A stretch of 64,000 nucleotides of DNA from Guyanagaster necrorhizus (taxonomy: Eukaryota > Basidiomycota > Agaricomycetes > Agaricales > Physalacriaceae), in NCBI RefSeq assembly GCF_019112545.1, contig NW_025064894.1:111669-175668 (forward strand). The letters run 5' to 3'. Every line of letters begins with the position of its first letter. Within the stretch, counting starts at the first letter, position 1. This document shows positions 33,114 through 44,152 of this stretch, in pieces. The notes below the pieces were generated by a model, which worked only from the letters and a program-made list of their open reading frames with translations, ran no database searches and was not told where the DNA came from. The position numbers were made by a program, and so were the translations under genes.

Positions 33114-34709
33114 GAGTGTAGGTAATTAAGGTGAGCGGGCGTCTCGCTGTGCCTTTTTCTCATGCTTACCACATGACGTCAGACCTTATTGCACAGCAAC
33201 TGATCCACCGTCGATCACGTTCCGGTCACTCGCATGTTCGAGACAGATAGAAAGGATCAAGCCAAGCAGGTTCTCACTCCAAGTTTCTGACTCTAATATA
33301 TACTACTAATTTCGTCATGTTTTATATTATGTGCGATGTTCAGTTAATAGCGGGGTGAAGGACAAGTGAAGGGATTCCCTGACTCGGTCCAGTGATTGAT
33401 AATCCGGTGCGTATTGGGTGCGAACCTGTTGCGCGACTAGTACCATGACATGAGAAACGTTGAATCGCAACCGCTGTATCTGCGATAAAATCTCGGAAGT
33501 ATATACCTTTCTTCGCAGGCTTGTACGTTGGTGTCATGACCGAACGACATTATCTTCAAATTTACGACAAGCTGGCAATGTGCACAAACTTGAAGCCGGA
33601 AGGCGACCCACCAATCGTTGCTGAAAGGGATATAGAAAAAAATGATTGCAACGCAGCCTGGCCGTACAAAGAATATTTGCTTTGATGTAGGATAGGCGGC
33701 CAGAGCATTTTTGAACAGGACGGTGGAAAGTTAGTCATACATATGGAGGGTTTAACTTAATAGCAACAGTGAAGATGGGAAACGGGAGGGTTCGCATGTG
33801 GGAATAATTTAAAGTAGGATATGACAATATCGAAAGTGCCTTATCCTAATTCCATCACCACTCACTGTTTTGGACTGGAAAGGTCAGAAGGCCGTATGGC
33901 GATCACTAAGCAAAGACTTGAACACGATTGCGGCGCCATCTTTCAGTGTGAAGTATTGGAAAAAAATAGGTTTGTCAACGAAAAACATAGACATCTTTAG
34001 CTTTCAATCAACAGACCTCTCCTCATAACGATTGTGTCGACGATATGATTGAATATTGAGGTGATACCTAAACCGCAATATTCCTGGGATTGTAGTAGAA
34101 TGATCTTACAGGACGCCGTAAGTGAAAAAAAAGCGTTGCTGACCGAGTGACAACTACGTACTGACCCAATACTGATGGGTCGTCGGACCACGAGCTGCAG
34201 AAATTTGTTCAAGTCGGAGTCCGGGCCGGCTGTTGGAGTCCCACAACCACAAATTACAGTCTAACGTCAGCCTTTACCTCCATCCTCTTTTCTAATGTTC
34301 CGGAAGCCGTCTGAGTCAGTCTTTCTTTTCATTTGTGTCACTTTGTTGCAGAACTGTTTTCTTAGACATCAAGTTTCATACAGTGCATTGCCAGTCAGTC
34401 GGCAAACTTTGGAGCTGTAACTTCTTGCTGAAGACATCCTTAGAAATGGTTAGTTCGATAACAGTAGGATATATATTAGGCTTCTTTTCAGCAAGAAGTT
34501 ACAGCTCCAAAGTCTGCAGAAGCTTAGAATTTCATCCAGTGGGGAACCCCTACCGAAGACAATCGATGAGACAGAATTCTCACCGCAAGGCCAAGATGGA
34601 TCATGAAAATGTGCATCAGGTATAAAATGCAGGGACAACGACACCTTTAATCACACAAATCACCAAACAACTCAGCTGAAAAAATCATCTCTACAAGTGC
34701 TGTTGAACA
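33114..34709. other. 1.6 kb intergenic region containing a hairpin repeat
   Basis: Divergent promoter region between the membrane-protein gene (minus) and the F-box-like copy 2 (plus). No coding exon is supported. The only clear structure is the 26-bp inverted repeat at 34407-34512. Confidence 0.45.
34407..34512. repeat. Perfect 26-bp inverted repeat with 54-nt spacer
   Basis: Bases 34407-34432 (beginning CTTTGGAGCTGTAACTTCTT) are exactly the reverse complement of 34487-34512. A transcript across this region would fold into a long perfect hairpin. The repeat lies about 200 bp upstream of the F-box-like gene at 34710. It could be a foldback element, a recent inverted duplication or a small-RNA precursor. 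Confidence 0.85.
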
Positions 34710-35396
34710 ATGGCAAATGTACTGCCTGTCAAAATACTTGCCCAGATCATCGAGGAAGCATGGGCCTCTCCTCTTACACCCTTCGAACGTCTCCGAATGG
34801 TGACATCATCCCTTCTCGTCAGCAAATCGTTCGCTTGGGAATTCACTCGTGTGTACTGCACCGACATGCACATCTTCACTCGTTCCCACCTTAACCACGT
34901 CATCAGCCGTATCCTATACCGAGACACCGTAGCCTTCCGGTCCGTCGACTCTTCATTTTCGCCGTCGAAGTCCTGCCGGTCCATCTCCTTCATCCTCAAT
35001 ATCGATTTCTTCTACCTCCATCCCATAGCGCACCCAGCATGGGGAGATATCCACGAGTTCATGTCAGTGCTTCAACATTTACTCCCCAACGTCTCGCGGA
35101 CATCGGTGAACTACCACAACTGGTGGTACAACGACGCTCAACTCGCGTGGCTCCAGTTACCGGAACAAATAACCGAGTTGGATATCGTGTATACACATAG
35201 CACGGTGGTCACACAGGAGATTCTGGAGAAGGCAATGTTGGACGTTATTCCCCCACGGGCCTTTCCCGGAGTCAAAAAATTGACAATCTGGGGAGGGAAT
35301 CGCGACTTCAACCGCCACATCGCGCTGGCGTGTTTCAATGCATCAATCCATGTTAATGAACTTGGGAGGGACCAACGAACGATACTTATTCAATGA
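34710..35396 (+). CDS. F-box-like / leucine-rich hypothetical protein (copy 2)
   Basis: Intronless gene of 228 codons starting MANVLPVKILAQIIEEAW. It is a paralogue of the gene at 303-1049: both share PLTPF-RL-M-TSSLLVSK-FAWEF-RV-CTD, the VNYHNWW block and the FPGVKKLT-GGNR block. It probably has an F-box-like N-terminus followed by short leucine-rich repeats, which suggests a ubiquitin-ligase adaptor, but only by resemblance. It lacks the Lys-rich C-terminal extension of copy 1 and ends QRTILIQ. The chosen start aligns with copy 1. Confidence 0.7.
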   Translation: MANVLPVKILAQIIEEAWASPLTPFERLRMVTSSLLVSKSFAWEFTRVYCTDMHIFTRSHLNHVISRILYRDTVAFRSVDSSFSPSKSCRSISFILNIDFFYLHPIAHPAWGDIHEFMSVLQHLLPNVSRTSVNYHNWWYNDAQLAWLQLPEQITELDIVYTHSTVVTQEILEKAMLDVIPPRAFPGVKKLTIWGGNRDFNRHIALACFNASIHVNELGRDQRTILIQ

Positions 35397-35726
35397 TTAT
35401 TTGTGCACGAATTTGCTTCAACTGGTTTAAACAGTATCACTCACTGGCAGTTCCAGGAAACAACCGAAGACAAACATCTGGTGGCTCATGGGGGGGGGAA
35501 GGGAGTGGGGCGTAACTGGTATCACGCGTTCGTGGCGTATCATGAAGACAGCGGAATTGCATTGTAGTATAAATGACAATGATGTGAGGTATAATTATAT
35601 ACATATGCAGGCGGACAAACACACACAGATGAACGATATAAAAAACCAATAAAAGCAAACGGTAAAATACGACAACATTCGACGACAAAACAAAGAGTTC
35701 CGGACACCAGAACCCCGGATGACGGA
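35397..35726. other. Convergent 3' spacer
   Basis: Tail-to-tail spacer between F-box-like copy 2 and SET1. It includes a G9 run near 35490; nothing else is recognised. Confidence 0.4.
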
Positions 35727-38700
35727 TCAGTTGAGAAAGCCACGACACTTTGCGGACCCGCAAAGACAGGGAATCTTGTCTTGTTCAAAGGGAAAGTGAT
35801 AATCTATTTAAAGATGATCCATGAGCTTACGATGAAATGATCAACAAGCAAAGTGGCTCACCATATGTTATCTCATCCCCAAGTTCGATATCCTGCTTCG
35901 CATAGATCACGATCTTCTTCTCCCCACTGATAGTAATGATCTTGGCAGTGCAGTTGGGATCACAAGAATGGTTAATCAGCCGACTACGGAGCGCACAATC
36001 AGCTCGTAAATCCAGACAATAAAAGTGGTCACACTCACCCTAGATTCCCCTTCTTCGTGGCATCCACCACCAGGTCTTCATCGATCCTAAATAGATAGCT
36101 GCTTCCAATACCCTGCCGCTCGTACGCCTTCTCACGCTTCTCCGCCACCTGTGCCCGGACGATCTCGCCCACATACTCAATGACCATTTCTCCACGGCTG
36201 ATCCTTTCCATGGCATACAATCCCCAGTCATGGATCGGACTCCGCGCGAACCGCAGGTGCTTCTTCCTCGACTGCAGCTGGTTGAACTTGAGCAGCATCT
36301 CCTGAGCCGGATTATCCTTCGAGTTCATCTGTGCAGTAGATTTGGATAACGCTACAGCACGGTTGAGCTGGTTCATTTCCTCGAGACCTTGAGCACGTCG
36401 ACGGGCATTCGCTCGATTCTCCCGCGAAGATGTGACACCAGCTTTCGAAGGGCTGTCGTTTGGTGCAGGATCAACAACAACCTTGGACGATGCAGCAGAT
36501 GAACGGGCTTGATACTGCGACACATATTCGGCCTTCTGCGCGTGACTGATCTCGTAGAATCCCTCCGTCCGTGCGGACCCCGTGGTATGTATCTGTAGCC
36601 GAGACGTTATGACAGGTGGCGGTAGAATACCCAGCTCCGCTTTAAGATTGTCGTCCAGACTCTCAAAGTCATTCTCAGGGTGGGATAACGCGATCTTGGC
36701 AAAGAAGAGGTCCTCGTCGTCCTGAAAGACGCCCAAGTCCTCTTCCTCCACCACCTCTTCTTCGGATTCCGACTCGGACTCCACCACGAGCGCTGGCGTT
36801 GGTGGCACAGAACAAGGCGAAGACGATCTTGATGTCGAGGGCGAGAGCGTCGATTCTGAACGGAAGCTAGGCATCTTACGGCCGTTGACGACAACGACAG
36901 CGTCTTCCTCCTCAACTTCGACAACAACTCTGCTCTTCTTGCCCTTGACCTTCTTCTGCACCTTCTTCTCAATTTTGCCCTTTTTCCTCGGCCGCTCCTC
37001 TCCCTCCTCAGTCATGTCGACTTCTCGGACTCGCTTGACCTTGACCGTATCATCATAGATACAGACATCCATGTTTTCATCGACAACCTTGGCACGCTTG
37101 CTCTCTCTTCCTCCATCCTCGCCTTCTCGCCGCCGCTTCCGAAAACTCAGTCCCTTCAGATCAAGAGTCTTCACTCCTTTCTCCCCCTCCTTTTCTCCAT
37201 CGTCCTCTTTCTCTTTAAACCCCGCGCGCATCAGCCGTTTGACCTCGTTCCCAACCACCCGGTCCTTGACATCCTTCGTCAGCATCTGCTTGAGCTCTGC
37301 AACAAGTAACCGCGAGGCCTCGTCCACCATCTCTGAGTCCTCCCATGTCGTCCGACGCCGCCCATCAAAGCCTAAGAAACGTCAAGACAGCAGGACAATA
37401 AAAGAATCAACTGACACACCATGGAATACCCCTTTCTCACCAGGACGTAGCTTCACATTCCTATACGCTAACCGCTGATTGGTTCCGGCGAAAAAAATTA
37501 AAGCGCGCCTTGCTGATTCAGGATCCAGAAATGTCACAAACACTAACCCATGCTTCGGCGCGGACATCACCTTCTCCGCCGGGAATTCTTTGAAAAAGTC
37601 CCTGACCTCTCCCTCCGAAACACCACCACCACTGCGTTTTCCGTCTTCAAACTCCACAATGATGTACTCCTTCCCGTTCGTCAACAGCGCCTTCTCCACC
37701 TCGTCCTCCGTGTACCCCTTGTGCAGGTATTGTAGTGGATTAGGCGAGGGCGAACGCGGTCGATGTTCCCGGTACCGATCGTTATATCTATCCCGGCCAC
37801 TTCGACGACCATCCGAGCCCCGTCCCTCTCCGTCCCTCTCCTCCTTCTTCCATCGTTCTCGTGGCTTCGCTTTGAAGGAGTCCATCATCCGTCTCTTGTC
37901 CATGCCTTCCTCTTTCTCTGCTGGCTTCTCTTTTTCTTGCTTTATCTCCGCCGCTGCCGCCTCTCTGGCCTTCTGAAGCTGAGGAATCAATGGTCCTGAG
38001 GCTCCGTTCGCCATGGCCGGCCTCATAGGAGATGCTTTAAGTGGATTATGCAACGCAAGGGAGCTCGAGCTCACTGCTGGTCCGTGCTGTTTTGTTGGAT
38101 TCGCAGGAAGAGCATGCGACTGTCGTGGGTTAGCCGGTAAAGAATGGTGAATCGATTTACTGTTACCACCAGGTGTTGACGCATTCGGTCGTGGTGTTCC
38201 ATTGTGTTTCGGCGTCGGAACTGCGGGTAAGGGAGGCGTATCTTTGGTTCCTGCACTCTTCTTCACTGCTTCTTTCCGCTTTCGCTTCCTGTCCTCCAAT
38301 TCTTTGATGACCGCTGCAACTCTCTTGCCTTGCCCATCGAACATGACTTTTACATCTTCAGCACTAGCGCCAAGAAGTATCTTCAAGCTGCCTCCAATGC
38401 CTCGAATATCTAAGCCCGGCCCACAAATACCGTCAAAACACCGTTTCGCGTCTTCGTGCGTACGAAAGTCAATCCACACTACACCTAGGGCCATCCCATT
38501 CTCTTTGTCAATCTTGGGTTCGAAAACCTTAATCGGTCCATACCCGCCAAGATGTGCCCGTAGCTGAGTATTTGACGTTAGAGGGGACAGGTTCGTCAGT
38601 AATAAAGCGGTGGGAGGCGGAGGAGTTGTTGATATCCCGTGTTCGTACTACAGACTATTTAGCGAGAACCATGTCGATAGTCCAAAACCCTACCTCATAT

Positions 38701-40130
38701 GAAACATGACCTAGCTCTTCACGCAGCGGCCGTCGCTTAACATTAGAGTTAAGACGCGGATCTGGAGGCTTCGCGGGAATTTCTGGCTCACGTATCCACA
38801 GATCTCCATGTCCGGGAACAGGTATCCATTCCCCATGACTCAATATCTCTCCCTCGTACCGATACACGATCTCCTTTCCCTTTCCCTTCCCTTTAACGCG
38901 GTCCTGGAACACGGAAGGTGATACATAATCCGGCATGCACGAGATGAGGTGCTGAAAATACGGGGGTGTGAGTGCAGTGCTTGAACTAGTTCCTGGTGCA
39001 GCTGGAGGGCCATCACTTGAATATCCCACTAGATCATTAACATTGGAGGGAAAGGGAAGTTTGTGTATGGATGGATCGTGTAGGACCTTGTATGAACGGA
39101 CTGACGGATATTCTGACTTATGAGGTGGCCAATCGGGTAATGGAGGCAAGGTGTATAATACTGGAGTACGTGGGCGCCTGGGAGGTGAGGGTGGAGGTGG
39201 AGGTGGAGGTGGAGGTGGAGGTGGGGTTGCTTCACGTGGCGAGAAGGGTGATAAAATGTCAGAGGGGGGCTGGGGTGACGGACTTGTTACGCGCTGAGGA
39301 AGTGTTATTGGTGTAAAATGAGGAACGCCATGTGCTGGAGATGACGGTGGTGAAACGGGCCGGACAGTCCTTTGGGGAGAAGAGGGTCGTGTAACTGGCG
39401 AAGGAGACGCTGGCACACGTGAGGTTGACGATGCAATATTTTCTGAGGGTGAAATGGGTTTCGGAGGAGTTGATATAGGCGGTGGCGCTGCCGAAGGGGG
39501 CGGCAGAACTTCGGGAGGTGGTGGCGGAGGTACCGACTCGTTCGGCGGCGGGGGCGGCGGAGGAGGATCCATACTCGGTGGAGGCGGCGGCGGAGTTGCT
39601 GGGGGAGGGGGAGGCGGCGGAGTTGAACTAGGTGGAGGAGGCGGCGGTGGTGATTTCGTCGGCTGGGGTGGCGGTGGTGGCGGATGAGTGGGCGGTGGGG
39701 GACCACTACCAGATGGCCTCCGCGGCATTGAGAAAGAGATTGCAGCCCGATTAGAACCCAAAATACCTGGTACCGGCGGACTATTCACTGTCTTTACACC
39801 ATTCACGGCGCCATTAGGGACCCATGTATCAGCATGCATCGACGATGTCAAGGAATACACGCTCTTCGTGCCCACTCCATTTATTCCACCATTAATACCC
39901 GTTCCTCTGCCCTCTGGCGTCCCATTCCTGTAGAGAGGTTTCGATATGCGACCCGCGTGAGCTGCATTTCCATTTACAAGACTGCGTGGTCCTGTAGGTA
40001 TCTTCTTCGTTGGGTGAGCCGCCAGAGAAGGTCCAGAAGCAGTGGAGCTCGGTCCCGCGATGCTAGAAGGCGGCGGGGGTGGACCTCCTCGCAATGCTCT
40101 TGGGCCCTTCGGTGGCGCTTTGCCAGACAT
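35727..40130 (-). CDS. SET1: Set1-type histone H3K4 methyltransferase (COMPASS catalytic subunit)
   Basis: Five exons (40130-38694, 38647-37420, 37371-36039, 35983-35862, 35803-35727) give 1398 residues. The first 480 residues are dominated by polyproline (start [18 protein letters not shown]). An RRM-like domain follows (about 485-580, [20 protein letters not shown]). A second RRM-like fold comes around 720-810 ([29 protein letters not shown]). A long charged, nuclear-signal-rich linker leads to the n-SET region. The SET domain spans about 1258-1375 ([45 protein letters not shown]). The post-SET motif [13 protein letters not shown] ends the protein. It transfers methyl groups from SAM to H3 Lys4 in chromatin. 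The domain order matches fungal Set1, and the proline-rich N-terminus is longer than in yeast. Confidence 0.92.
39187..39227. repeat. (GGAGGT)n hexanucleotide repeat inside SET1
   Basis: About six GGAGGT units on the plus strand encode part of a polyproline run of Set1 on the minus strand. Such tracts expand and contract easily, so proline-run length may vary between strains. Confidence 0.8.
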
Positions 40131-40374
40131 TTTGAGAAGGGGTGCTCGTCGTGAAAGAATGCAGACCACAACGAGCGACGGTGTAAGTGAGCTACAACGC
40201 GTCAGTCTCGCTGGCCGTAGTGATTGTTGTCGTCGTCGTGTTCAACGTTGGGAAAAGCCTCTTCATCATTGGCTTCGGCGCTTGACTTCAATAGGAACAA
40301 ACAAAGACTGTTTTCCATTTCCGGCCAATTCTTATTGGCACAACTCAATCTTTCTAATACAACAAATACCCGAT

Positions 40375-40446
40375 AGCAGCATGGCGCAGTGGTAGCGCGC
40401 GGGGCCCATAACCCCGAGGTCACTTGATCGAAACAAGTTGCTGCTA
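40375..40446 (+). tRNA. Initiator tRNA-Met (CAT)
   Basis: The 7-bp acceptor stem pairs AGCAGCA (40375-40381) with TGCTGCT (40439-40445), followed by A. The D-arm is GGCGCAGTGGTAGCGC. The anticodon arm is CGGGG-CCCATAA-CCCCG with CAT in the loop. The T-arm is ACTTG-ATCGAAA-CAAGT. An A1-T72 first pair, the GGG/CCC-type anticodon stem and a T-loop starting with A are hallmarks of eukaryotic initiator rather than elongator tRNA-Met. There is no intron. The gene starts about 245 bp upstream of the SET1 ATG, on the opposite strand. Confidence 0.92.
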
Positions 40447-40459
40447 TAATACTTCTGAC

Positions 40460-40464
40460 TTTTT
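40460..40464 (+). terminator. RNA polymerase III terminator of tRNA-iMet
   Basis: A T5 run begins 14 bp after the last base of the mature tRNA, the usual Pol III stop signal. Confidence 0.65.
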
Positions 40465-42291
40465 GAACTAGTTCTTGACTTCGTGGGATTCGTCGTCGGT
40501 CGATTCGTTAACAATGAGTCATGATCTACTGTCCTTGATGTCATGGTCATTGATTAGGCTTGAAGACGAGTCAGTGACCATTGTCCACCACCACATTATA
40601 TAGACATTTTGACGAACTGCAAGAAGTCTTATGCCCAACCGCTACTGTCCGAGCCAGACATAATAATTAGAGAAGATATTGATAGCCTGGATTATATTGT
40701 TGTCGTCGGGCAAGTGGACTGTTTATCTTCGAATTGACAATTGCAATTTGAATTTATGTCCCACTCTCCGACTAACCACCACCAACTCCTCACAAATTCA
40801 TCACAAATACGGACAGAATCGTCTCAACAAAGTAACCTTGATCGTTTTCTCATATTTTCTCTTGTGTACATCGCAATATGCCTCATTGATCCATGAAGAC
40901 GTAACCTTGACATACTGAACACCCCAGTTGGTTATGAACCGGATCCATCAGCTGGGGCGTACACGTTAGGTGGTCGCTTGCAAAGTATGTTGCAATTATT
41001 GGCGGCTCATTTTTGATCATCTGTAGAGTATTACGGAAATGATAAAGGGCAGTGACGGATCCGCTACCTCGTGTAAAATGTCTCCAAATTTACTTGATTG
41101 GAGCTTACGACTCTCCATTATGGAATGGGGAGGTTTCCGCGAATTTCGAGTGAACACTTTTCACCCAAAGTAGCCCGCAGGAAGCATGTCAACAAAAGTC
41201 CAACGCAAAGTGAGCGGTTATCTCCAGCTGCGCGGAAATCTGAAGGACTCGCAACGGTCGCGGTCACGATCGAAAATATTCCGATCTCTTAACGCGATGC
41301 TTTACTGTGAAACACTGCCTTTAGGCACACTGCTCGTGCCCTGAAGGTATGTTTGCTTGTTTTCACGTTACAAAAGTGTCCTCAAAGGTCCATTTATCTC
41401 AGCCTATCCCCAGAAATTTCCTGTGTCAGAGTGGTGCTATATACCTCCCATTGATTCCTTTCGCAACGTGTCAAACTTTTCATGGGCAACTGTTGTGACG
41501 AACCGAAGGCGACCTGATCTCTTAATGATTGGTTCTCACCGAAAGGACTGAATGCGGCTGGTCTCTTTCTATGGGTCAGTTCTTATCTCGGAACTCCTTA
41601 GCATGAGAATGTGATTGGGCGCGAGTTCGTCGGTTACAGAAGGACGTCGGCGCCTATCGATTACGATGATTACTCGGTACCATACGGAGGCTGGAATCGG
41701 GGGTACCATTAAAATACACCTGGGATCGCAGTTCACACCTCTCTCAAAGCTCCTTTCTGTCTAGCCTAAACCTTTCACATTCATTGAGTTGTCGAAGCTC
41801 TCCCACAGACACGTCATATGGTCGTTACATAGACAGCTTTACAGGCTTAAGCTTCTCACTCGTTCTGCATCTGGATCCAAATCGTAGCTTGCGGAACAAC
41901 TCGGGGTCATGGTACGGAACGTTCACAAGACAACCTGTAAGCGTCACGAAAGAAATCTTAAATCGGCTCCGTTTTGCTCAACATTTCGGAGATGAGACCT
42001 TTACAACTTTCAATGGGAAGATTCTTCAATTTAAACGCCTAACTTGGGTTCGTTCAAGGTCTGTCGATGAGTCTACTGCACCTTGGAAGTACATTGAATG
42101 TTTCCAAATGATGTCCACGAGGCGCAAATTCCGGATGAGCAGCACTCTATCACCGGTGCCGTGAAGAGGCCATCGGCGATAAGCTGCCTTTCCGGACCAA
42201 ATAGACGCCTCCAGCACCTCGTGCATGTCCTTAATTATAACCACCTCATATCTGGTCCTGTACCGCTTTCCCCGTCTGCCCCACGATCATT
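40465..42291. other. 1.8 kb without a supported gene
   Basis: Short frames only. A 126-codon plus-strand frame at 41784-42164 could be an upstream exon of the next gene, but no splice connection keeps the frame, so it is left out. Confidence 0.35.
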
Positions 42292-43223
42292 ATGTGGAAA
42301 ACCGATGCTCCCAGCTCTATCTTCTTCAAAGAAGAATACGAAGAACACACAACGACCTTGTCTGCCTGCATCTCCGCATTGATGGCAGCGCGTGAGACTG
42401 ACAGGGTGAACGTTATCCGCTTGGAGCACATCAAGTACACCAGCGGGTTTCTCCACGAGGCCATCCTTGTTGAGCTCCAGGAAGTGGATCCTGACGTTGC
42501 TGAGCCTCGGAAAACTTATGCTCTCATCGATCGCGACATCGGCCAGCGTCCTGCCCGAAAACCATTTTTCTCTTCGTCATCATCCTTCTCCTCCAACAAA
42601 GCCCGCGATGCGGTCAAAATTTCCCGAGATAAGCGTTTGTTCTCCATCTCATGCCAATACAAAGTTAGACAATACATTGAGTTTAATGCACACCCCTGGC
42701 CCTTCATAAAGCTCCTCGTCGTGGCGACAAGTGTGGCGGAAACCAAGCCCGAATACAATGTGATATCTGGGCAGTGCTACTGGTATGCATCATCCATTTG
42801 GGATGTTGTCATATTACATCTTCGAAAAGTTTGGCCCGAATGGGAACAGGCCACTGGTGGGGTAGTGTCCGCAAAAGGTCGAGCTCGGGAGATGTTTACG
42901 AAGTTTGAAGGAGCGTGGACGAAACGGGAGGCAGAGATTAAGGAACTACAGAAGGTTAAGTTCACTCATTGTCTTTGCGGTTGACTTGCTATCTCACCTT
43001 GTGTTCGCTTCAGGCTCAAAGACAAAAGGAATACAGAGCCGCTTATGTGGAGGGTCTTTCAAAAGGGCGAAAAGAGTCCGTGCAAGAGAAGGAGGGTCTA
43101 CAGCGTAAAATTGACGGTCTCGAGGCTCGGCTGAAGGCGTTGGAAGCCCAGCAAGAAAAATATCAGTTGAAAAGAGGATTTCATGGATTGTGGTTTTATC
43201 CCTGGCGCTCTCGTTCTGAATGA
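42292..43223 (+). CDS. Hypothetical protein with C-terminal coiled coil (Agaricomycete-type family)
   Basis: Two exons (42292-42954, 43014-43223) give 290 residues. The N-terminal two thirds form a compact-looking domain with RVNVIRLEHIKYTSGFLHEA, ILVELQEVDPDVAEPRKTY, ALIDRDIG and QCYWYASSIWDVV. The last 85 residues are an uninterrupted charged helix (KEGLQRKIDGLEARLKALEA) typical of a coiled coil. I have seen this kind of protein described only as hypothetical in mushroom genomes, where it is often multi-copy; that is recollection, not a search. The start at 42292 is the first ATG after an in-frame TAA, though an unseen 5' exon is possible. Confidence 0.65.
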
Positions 43224-44152
43224 ACGTTCCTATTTTCGTTGCTCTACGCATTACTTACTGATGTTTCGGTCTCCCTTGGGTCTATGCACTAAATTTTGTT
43301 CACACTGATAACTGGTTCGGACTGCATGTAGTCACTGTATAAATGCTGATTTCTATTTGTTTTCGCAACACTGGTGACCCAAATTTCTGCCTTCCCATTG
43401 AAGTCCTAAAAGAAAGCCCAGGAAACATCAGCCATTTCCAAAGTTTTCAGGTGCAATTGAAGAAATAGAGGCTCTGAGCGACTTCAACGTCGGATACAGC
43501 CTCGTCGACTTATACGGAAATGGCTGTACAGGAATGCTCAAAGCACTGATAGGTGTACCGAAATAATGGTTTCATCTACGCTGGAAAAACCTCGCGATTG
43601 TCATCAAAATGTTTTGGAAACCTTGGCGACGAAGATCCTGCAATTAAAATCCGCCTCCTTAAATTCGTAGGAACGTTTCTGCTGATGATGATCGCATTTC
43701 CCCGCGCCCGATAGCCTTTCAAGCATCCTATCATTTCCCCCTTCTCTCAGGACCAGACAAAGTAGTGCCTCCGCACTCTCTGCCGTAGAGAATTATTTGA
43801 CAACCTTCTGATCCAGGTCACACCATTGCAGGCCTGCCATTGCTTGACGACCAAACACGCTACAAATTCCAAAATTCAGGTCTCTCATGGACGAGTTCTG
43901 GTCCACGCTTTCTTACGGGAAGGACTGTGCAGCATTGAGTTTTTCGAAATCAATCAATGATGGGAGATCGTACCATACGTACGCATCTCCAACTGCTATT
44001 TCCACATCAATCACGTTGAACGCGAAACACCTCCATTTTTCCGAGAGACTTACACATATGAAGTCGGCTCGTGAATCCGCCTCATGCTTATAAAAGACGC
44101 TCACAAAAAGCTTCCCGTTTTTCTATATCCTTTCCGTCCCACTGCATCTTCG
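43224..44152. other. Upstream region of the GH76 gene
   Basis: No supported exon. A consensus TATA box at 44089-44094 belongs to the downstream gene. Confidence 0.4.
44089..44094 (+). promoter_or_regulatory. TATA box (TATAAA) of the GH76 gene
   Basis: TATAAAAG lies 59 bp before the ATG at 44153, giving a short predicted leader. The strong match suggests regulated, high expression. Confidence 0.6.

Noticed and set aside
37071..37976. Two plus-strand frames of 135 and 165 codons inside SET1
   Set aside because: Antisense shadows of the Set1 charged linker and RRM exons; no splice signals or domain content.
39454..39687. Gly-rich plus-strand reading frame
   Set aside because: It is the antisense of the Set1 polyproline region; GGC/GGA codons arise from proline codons on the other strand.
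41784..42164. 126-codon plus-strand frame upstream of the coiled-coil orphan
   Set aside because: No splice pair joins it in frame to 42292 and it has no domain.
42098..42382. Overlapping Pro/Ser-rich frame around the start of the coiled-coil orphan
   Set aside because: It is out of frame with the conserved-looking protein and has no continuation after its stop.
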